From the NCBI GenBank assembly GCA_019358975.1, contig JAHHIL010000050.1, positions 1 to 43,825 on the forward strand: a DNA stretch of 43,825 nt, read 5' to 3'. The notes below the pieces were generated by a model. The model saw only the letters and a list, made by a program, of their open reading frames with translations. It was not told where the DNA came from and ran no database searches. The position numbers and the translations under genes are program-made. This DNA comes from Trichocoleus desertorum ATA4-8-CV12 (GTDB lineage Bacteria > Cyanobacteriota > Cyanobacteriia > FACHB-46). Positions 39,957 through 43,825 of this stretch are shown here, in pieces (the first letter of the stretch is position 1; each line of letters begins with the position of its first letter).

Positions 39957-40370
39957 TTACGGGGCCACACACAAAGAGCCATCAGCGTGCATTTCAAAGG
40001 AATAGACGTTTTTCAAGTGCTCTGCTCGTTTTGGGTTCCACTGAATAGACCAAGTCTCCTCTTCGTTTTCTGCATAGCCTGTTGATAAACACTGTTTATA
40101 AGCAAGGGTTTTTTCCGTGTCTTCGATTTCTATCAGTCCGAGACATTGTTCAAGGGTATTGACTGCTATGTACTCATTGCCAAAATCACAAACCCAATTC
40201 TTGGAGTAAGCGTCGAAAGGCGCTTGCATCTGTGCTTCAGCAACTGCTTCGATCACCCCTTTCTGCTCAAGTAGTTTCATTTTGCTAGCAACGTTTTTCT
40301 CCTGATATTGTTGCTGCTTCCCAAAGCCGAGAGCTGGAGCTAGATTTCTTCTACGTTTTGCTTTGCCCAC
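39957..40370 (-). CDS. MGKAKRRR-type hypothetical protein, 137 residues
   Basis: The basic N-terminus MGKAKRRRNLAPALGFG is similar to the MGEAKRRK start of the gene at 37788. A charged helix follows (KMKLLEQKGVIEAVAEAQMQ), then a mixed domain with Cys and Trp residues ending SFEMHADGSLCVAP. No signal peptide. It is divergent from the helicase operon across 225 bp, which shows no clear promoter. Confidence 0.6.
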   Translation of the reverse strand: MGKAKRRRNLAPALGFGKQQQYQEKNVASKMKLLEQKGVIEAVAEAQMQAPFDAYSKNWVCDFGNEYIAVNTLEQCLGLIEIEDTEKTLAYKQCLSTGYAENEEETWSIQWNPKRAEHLKNVYSFEMHADGSLCVAP

Positions 40371-40595
40371 AAATCTTTCCTACAACATCGATCGCTAGTG
40401 TAAACGAAAGTTTTTAGAACGTTAGATTTAGCTTGAAGCAAACTCTGTAATCATCAGTGGGTCGAGCCGCAAACTATGACTTCCTCTATTCTTTATAGAA
40501 GAAAGCTTTTGACCAAGCAGCAATCGCTCGAAATATAAACAGTTCGATGCTATTGGGGAAGGCTAATCTAGAACCTTTTTGAAGCACGTCTAGAT

Positions 40596-42476
40596 ATGGC
40601 AACCTTAATCCCGTCCCTCAATAGCTGCCTACCTCGCATGACCAATGGCGAGAAGCGACTGGCTGAGAGACTGGAGCGGAAACTGGAGGAAGACTACATA
40701 CTCTGGTACGACGTGGCAGTAGGCACAAAGCAACTGCACCCAGACTTTATCGTTCTGCATCCTGGCCGAGGGTTGTTCATTTTAGAGGTTAAGGACTGGA
40801 AGCTAGAGAATATTCAACGGATCACTCAGGCCACGGTTGAGCTACTCACCCCGAACGGCATCAAAGAGGTCAAGAACCCCCTAGCCCAGGCGAGAAATTA
40901 TGCCTTAGCTGTGAATGAGACCCTAGAGCGCGATCGCCTCCTAGTGCAGACAGAAGGACGCTATCAAGGCAAGTTGGTGCTGCCTTATGGCTATGGTGTT
41001 GTCTTCACCGAGATTACCCGCAAAGCTTTTGAACAAACTGATTTAGGCGAAGTCTTCGATTCGAATCTAGTCATTTGCAAAGACGAAATGACGGAAAAGG
41101 TTGATCCAGAGGAATTCCAGAAACGGTTTTGGGACTTATCTCCCTATCAATTTGGCAAAGCACTCACCTCGGAGCAAATCGATCGAGTGCGCTGGCACCT
41201 TTTCCCTGACCTACGAATTTCAGCCAAGCAATTGTCACTCTTTGGTAAGGATGTTGTAGAGGCAGAGGTAGAGCCACAGCAACAGGAACTGATCCCAGAT
41301 CTAATCAGAATTATGGATTTGCAGCAGGAGCAGCTTGCCCGCAGTCTAGGAGAAGGGCACCGAGTCATTCACGGTGTTGCTGGTTCTGGGAAAACTTTAA
41401 TTTTGGCTTACCGTTGCCAGCACTTAGCTCAGCAAACAACCAAACCCATCCTTGTGCTCTGCTTCAATGTCTCATTGGCTGCTCGGCTACGGCAAATGAT
41501 GGAGGAGAAAGGACTGAGCGATCGCGTTAGAGTGCGTCACTTTCACGGTTGGTGCGTCGATCAGCTCAAGCAATATGGGCTAATTCTCCCCAACAAACAG
41601 CGATATCAAGGAGACGACTATGTTGAGCAGCTCGTGCAGCGAGTTATTCAAGGTGTAGATCAAAACCGCATCCCAGCGGGGCACTATGGTGCTGTCATGA
41701 TTGATGAAGGGCACGACTTTCAGTCTGAGTGGCTCAAGTTAGTTGTGCAAATGGTTGATCCAGAAACCAATTCACTATTGGTGCTCTACGATGATGCTCA
41801 AAACCTCTACGGTGAGGACAAAAAACAGAAGTTTAGCTTTAAGAGTATTGGCATCCAAGCTCAGGGGCGGACTACTATCCTCAAGCTCAACTATCGCAAT
41901 ACGGCAGAAGTACTGACTCTAGCTTACGAGTTCGCTAAAGAAGTTATGGCTCCCACGGATGACCAAGAAGATGGGCCAGTTCTAGTTTCTCCTCAAAGCG
42001 TTGGTCGCCACGGCCCTACTCCGGAACTGATTCGATTACCTAGCTTTAAGCACGAAGCTGACTACTTAGTGGAGCGAGTGCAACAATTTAATGAGCGTGG
42101 CACTGCTTGGAATGAAATGGCGATTGTTTACCGCTCTAAGTTTATGGGCGATCGCATCCATCAACAGCTGCAACAGGCTCAAGTTCCAGTTGAGTGGGTT
42201 AACGCAACGACTCAAAGTAGAAATTTCCACCCGGATGAGCAGAGCATCAAACTCATGACCATGCACTCAAGTAAAGGTCTGGAGTTTCCGGTGGTTTTCA
42301 TCCCTGGCGTAGGTTATCTACCAAATCAGTACGGTACAGTGCAGGAGGAAACTCGGCTGTTCTATGTTGCGATGACTCGTGCCGTCGATCAATTAGTACT
42401 AACGTGCGATCGAGATTCAGAGTTTGTAGACAGAATCCAGATAGCATTGAGCAGAACATCTCGCTTGGCTTTATGA
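40596..42476 (+). CDS. NERD nuclease-UvrD/SF1 helicase fusion
   Basis: 626 residues. The NERD domain (about 15-130) has the PD-(D/E)XK residues Asp50 in HPDFIVLHPGRG and Glu64-x-Lys66 in LFILEVKDW. The SF1 helicase has Walker A GVAGSGKTLILAY (about 259-271), motif II IDEGHDFQSEW (about 369-379), motif IV/V regions LKLNYRNTAEVL and MTMHSSKGLEFPVVF, and motif VI RLFYVAMTRA (about 590-599). Such fusions unwind and probably cleave DNA and occur in plasmids and defence islands. The stop overlaps the start of the thermonuclease gene (ATGA), so the two are coupled. All helicase motifs seem intact. The target is unknown. Confidence 0.88.
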   Translation: MATLIPSLNSCLPRMTNGEKRLAERLERKLEEDYILWYDVAVGTKQLHPDFIVLHPGRGLFILEVKDWKLENIQRITQATVELLTPNGIKEVKNPLAQARNYALAVNETLERDRLLVQTEGRYQGKLVLPYGYGVVFTEITRKAFEQTDLGEVFDSNLVICKDEMTEKVDPEEFQKRFWDLSPYQFGKALTSEQIDRVRWHLFPDLRISAKQLSLFGKDVVEAEVEPQQQELIPDLIRIMDLQQEQLARSLGEGHRVIHGVAGSGKTLILAYRCQHLAQQTTKPILVLCFNVSLAARLRQMMEEKGLSDRVRVRHFHGWCVDQLKQYGLILPNKQRYQGDDYVEQLVQRVIQGVDQNRIPAGHYGAVMIDEGHDFQSEWLKLVVQMVDPETNSLLVLYDDAQNLYGEDKKQKFSFKSIGIQAQGRTTILKLNYRNTAEVLTLAYEFAKEVMAPTDDQEDGPVLVSPQSVGRHGPTPELIRLPSFKHEADYLVERVQQFNERGTAWNEMAIVYRSKFMGDRIHQQLQQAQVPVEWVNATTQSRNFHPDEQSIKLMTMHSSKGLEFPVVFIPGVGYLPNQYGTVQEETRLFYVAMTRAVDQLVLTCDRDSEFVDRIQIALSRTSRLAL

Positions 42477-43177
42477 ATCAACTTCTTGCCCTAGCAGCCG
42501 CGATCGCGTTAATTCTCCCTACTCCGCTCCTGGCCCAAACCAATCTGCCAGCTACTGTGATTAGTACTGGTGATGGAGATACACTGCGGGTTCAAGTCAA
42601 TGGAAAACCTATAACTGTGAGACTCGTCTGCGCGGATGCGCCGGAGGCAGCACAAGCAGGTGGCAAGGAATCAGCCGCACGCCTCAGTCAACTCCTACCC
42701 AAGAATCAAAGCGTGGAGCTACGGGTAGTAGAGAAAGATCGCTACGGGCGTAGCGTGGGTGAGGTATTTAAGGGGGGTCAATCAGTTAACCTACAAATGG
42801 TACAGGAAGGTCGAGCCGTAGTTTATCGGCAGTACTTGAGCGGTTGTGCTAGCACTCAAAATCGATACCTGCAAGCAGAAGCTAAAGCCAAGCAACGCAG
42901 GCTAGCCTTTTGGAGTCAAGCAAATCCAATAATGCCCTGGGATTTTAGAGCAGGTAAACGTGGAACTTCTGCTCCAGCTCCCACAATCACTCGTCCTACT
43001 ACTCCATCACCAGCTACTCAGACCTCTAACTGTTCCTCTGCTTACCCTAACGTGTGCATCCCGCCAGGCCCGCCTGACTTGGATTGTGGGCAGATTCCAC
43101 AGAAGCAATTCACTGTTTTGAAACCTGACCCACATGGTTTTGATAGAGACGGTGACGGCATCGGGTGTGAAGGCTGA
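42473..43177 (+). CDS. Exported thermonuclease (SNase-like) with excalibur motif
   Basis: 234 residues from ATG at 42473 overlapping the helicase stop (ATGA); a longer frame from 42404 lies inside the helicase gene and is rejected. The signal peptide is MNQLLALAAAIALILPTPLL with cleavage near LAQT. The SNase core has TGDGDTLRV, then VRLVCADAPEA (catalytic Arg and Asp/Glu region) and EKDRYGRSVGEV with the second Arg. A Pro/Thr-rich linker follows (about 165-185), then an excalibur calcium-binding end DRDGDGIGCEG. Such nucleases degrade extracellular DNA. Coupling an exported nuclease to a cytoplasmic helicase gene is unusual. Confidence 0.9.
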   Translation: MNQLLALAAAIALILPTPLLAQTNLPATVISTGDGDTLRVQVNGKPITVRLVCADAPEAAQAGGKESAARLSQLLPKNQSVELRVVEKDRYGRSVGEVFKGGQSVNLQMVQEGRAVVYRQYLSGCASTQNRYLQAEAKAKQRRLAFWSQANPIMPWDFRAGKRGTSAPAPTITRPTTPSPATQTSNCSSAYPNVCIPPGPPDLDCGQIPQKQFTVLKPDPHGFDRDGDGIGCEG

Positions 43178-43235
43178 TTACAGAGCGATCGCTGATTTAT
43201 ATTAGTGCTTGAGCAAAGCTTGGATGAGTTGATCT

Positions 43236-43607
43236 ATGAAGTCTAATTTGCAAAAGTTGGTAATAGCGATCGCTGCTATCACCCTATCTATCTTCGTTAG
43301 ATTCTTTGGAGTGAACCCAAGCATGGCAGCCACTAGTAATTCCATCATGATCTCTCAAAGCGAGTTCGGTGAGGCATGGCCCTTCACGGTGACCAGTGGC
43401 GAGTTGTACTGCATTGGCGAAGGAAATGGGCAGCAAGTTGGTGCTGTGGTGTTCGCTACAGAAGATGAGTCCTACGCAGTCAATGGAACGGCTAAAGCTT
43501 TAGGCTACAAACCAATTGATGAAATCTGGCGCAGTAATCCTGCAATTCCAGGAACCAAAATTAATATCGGACCCGTTATTCAGCGTGGTCTTCAGATCTG
43601 CAAATAA
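43236..43607 (+). CDS. DUF2511 (YebY-like) exported protein
   Basis: 123 residues. Signal LVIAIAAITLSIFVRFFG with cleavage near SMAAT. The mature domain has the family pattern SEFGEAWPFTVTSGELYCIG, then VVFATEDESYAVNGTAKA and two Cys (in LYCIG and the final LQICK) likely joined by a disulfide. DUF2511 members are small periplasmic proteins of unclear role. ATG start, 58 bp after the thermonuclease gene, possibly the same transcript. Confidence 0.82.
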   Translation: MKSNLQKLVIAIAAITLSIFVRFFGVNPSMAATSNSIMISQSEFGEAWPFTVTSGELYCIGEGNGQQVGAVVFATEDESYAVNGTAKALGYKPIDEIWRSNPAIPGTKINIGPVIQRGLQICK

Positions 43608-43610
43608 TCC

Positions 43611-43627
43611 CTTCAGCATGGCTGAAG
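43611..43627. terminator. Hairpin CTTCAGC/GCTGAAG
   Basis: A perfect 7-bp stem with a 3-base ATG loop, four bases after the stop of the DUF2511 gene. No T-run. It could be that gene's terminator or the subterminal hairpin of the IS200/IS605-type end that faces it. Confidence 0.45.
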
Positions 43628-43708
43628 TAAAATCGAAAAGTCAATTAAGTCGGGCGATGCCAACGGTCTTTCTTATAGCCAGCAAAGATCTGTAGCTGTT
43701 GATCCACT

Positions 43709-43729
43709 CCCCGCTCTGAAGAGACGGGG
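43709..43729 (-). ncRNA. Hairpin in probable omega-RNA region of tnpB
   Basis: CCCCG-CTCT and AGAG-A-CGGGG form a stable stem just after the tnpB stop on the minus strand. In IS200/IS605 elements the guide (omega) RNA lies at the 3' end of tnpB and extends beyond it. The assignment is by position and structure; limits are not known. Confidence 0.4.
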
Positions 43730-43738
43730 ATTCGGGAC

Positions 43739-43825
43739 TCAAGCAGAGATTGCAGGCTGAGCCTGACTTATATCTCCTAATCCCCAGGTTGAAATCCCAA
43801 CCTGTTTGATATTCACTGCGGCGTT
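43739..43825 (-). CDS. tnpB: TnpB C-terminal end, cut by window edge
   Basis: The minus-strand frame enters at the window edge as NAAVNIKQVGISTWGLGDIS and stops at TGA (43739-43741). N-A-A-x-N-I is the conserved last RuvC motif (D-x-N-A-A-x-N-I) of TnpB, the RNA-guided nuclease of IS200/IS605 elements. Only 28 codons are visible, so the state of the enzyme is unknown. Confidence 0.7.
   Translation of the reverse strand, partial: NAAVNIKQVGISTWGLGDISQAQPAISA

Noticed and set aside
42404-42472. Longer start for the thermonuclease gene.
   Set aside because: The extra codons lie inside the helicase gene and would bury the signal peptide; the ATGA overlap at 42473 is the better start.
1-43825. 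Circular closure of the window (joining 43825 to 1).
   Set aside because: No overlap exists between the ends. Across the join the left-edge membrane-protein frame would run antisense-like through a clear tnpB C-terminus, giving an unnatural sequence.

Overview
The window reads as a cyanobacterial plasmid (or plasmid-derived contig) carrying a large accessory gene load. The palindrome GCGATCGC (HIP1) is scattered through coding and non-coding DNA. Several families are cyanobacterial hallmarks: a CyRepA1-type replication protein, the NucA nuclease with its NuiA inhibitor, a DUF6464-like protein and a pilin G/H-like protein. There are no rRNA genes, no core metabolic or ribosomal genes and no CRISPR array. 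Neither end closes on the other, so circularity is not shown; a membrane-protein gene is cut at the left edge and a tnpB gene at the right edge.

Left part (1-6.8 kb). A broken actin-like partition gene (parM-type C-terminal fragment) with its two small downstream genes abuts an oppositely oriented fragment. A GNAT acetyltransferase follows. Then comes a compact plus-strand operon of exported proteins: a two-domain peptidoglycan hydrolase, two small exported proteins and a DsbA-like thiol oxidoreductase. This looks like an envelope module of the kind that accompanies DNA transfer, but no relaxase or type IV secretion ATPase is visible.

Replication core (7.0-13.4 kb). A YhcG-type PD-(D/E)XK nuclease is convergent with a replication initiator gene. 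The initiator is transcribed away from ten copies of a 19-bp iteron (9381-9692). A leader rich in hairpins then precedes the 1035-residue CyRepA1 helicase. Two replication systems therefore lie side by side.

Decayed stretch (13.3-15.0 kb). This holds open frames without good starts, two diverged copies of a short coding segment, 11-bp tandem repeats, a terminator and a broken crtI-like carotenoid desaturase gene.

Accessory block (15.3-21.5 kb). The standout is a close homologue of the 2-oxoglutarate-dependent ethylene-forming enzyme. It is followed by a convergent nuiA/nucA pair and several small cyanobacterial proteins.

Transposon block (21.5-27.95 kb). A Tn3-family element of the TnpI type is bounded by perfect 36-bp inverted repeats at 21670-27487. 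It encodes a tyrosine recombinase, an XRE/zinc-ribbon protein and a TnpA. A 1055-bp IS5-like element with a 3-bp duplication splits TnpA just after its catalytic Glu. The transposon abuts a gene remnant on one side and a truncated IS1-family element on the other, with no shared 5-bp duplication.

Right part (28-43.8 kb). This contains a NucS/RecB-like nuclease, membrane proteins and a FimB-like small tyrosine recombinase with an 11-bp inverted repeat upstream. It also has an exported protein with six nearly identical 150-bp repeats and an M23-like tail, and a gene pair with HEPN-type motifs (TIGR02391-like plus a 605-residue unknown), which is a candidate defence module. Small MGEAKRRK-type proteins, a degenerate tRNA-like sequence, a NERD-UvrD helicase overlapping a thermonuclease with an excalibur motif, and the tail of an IS200/IS605 tnpB complete it.
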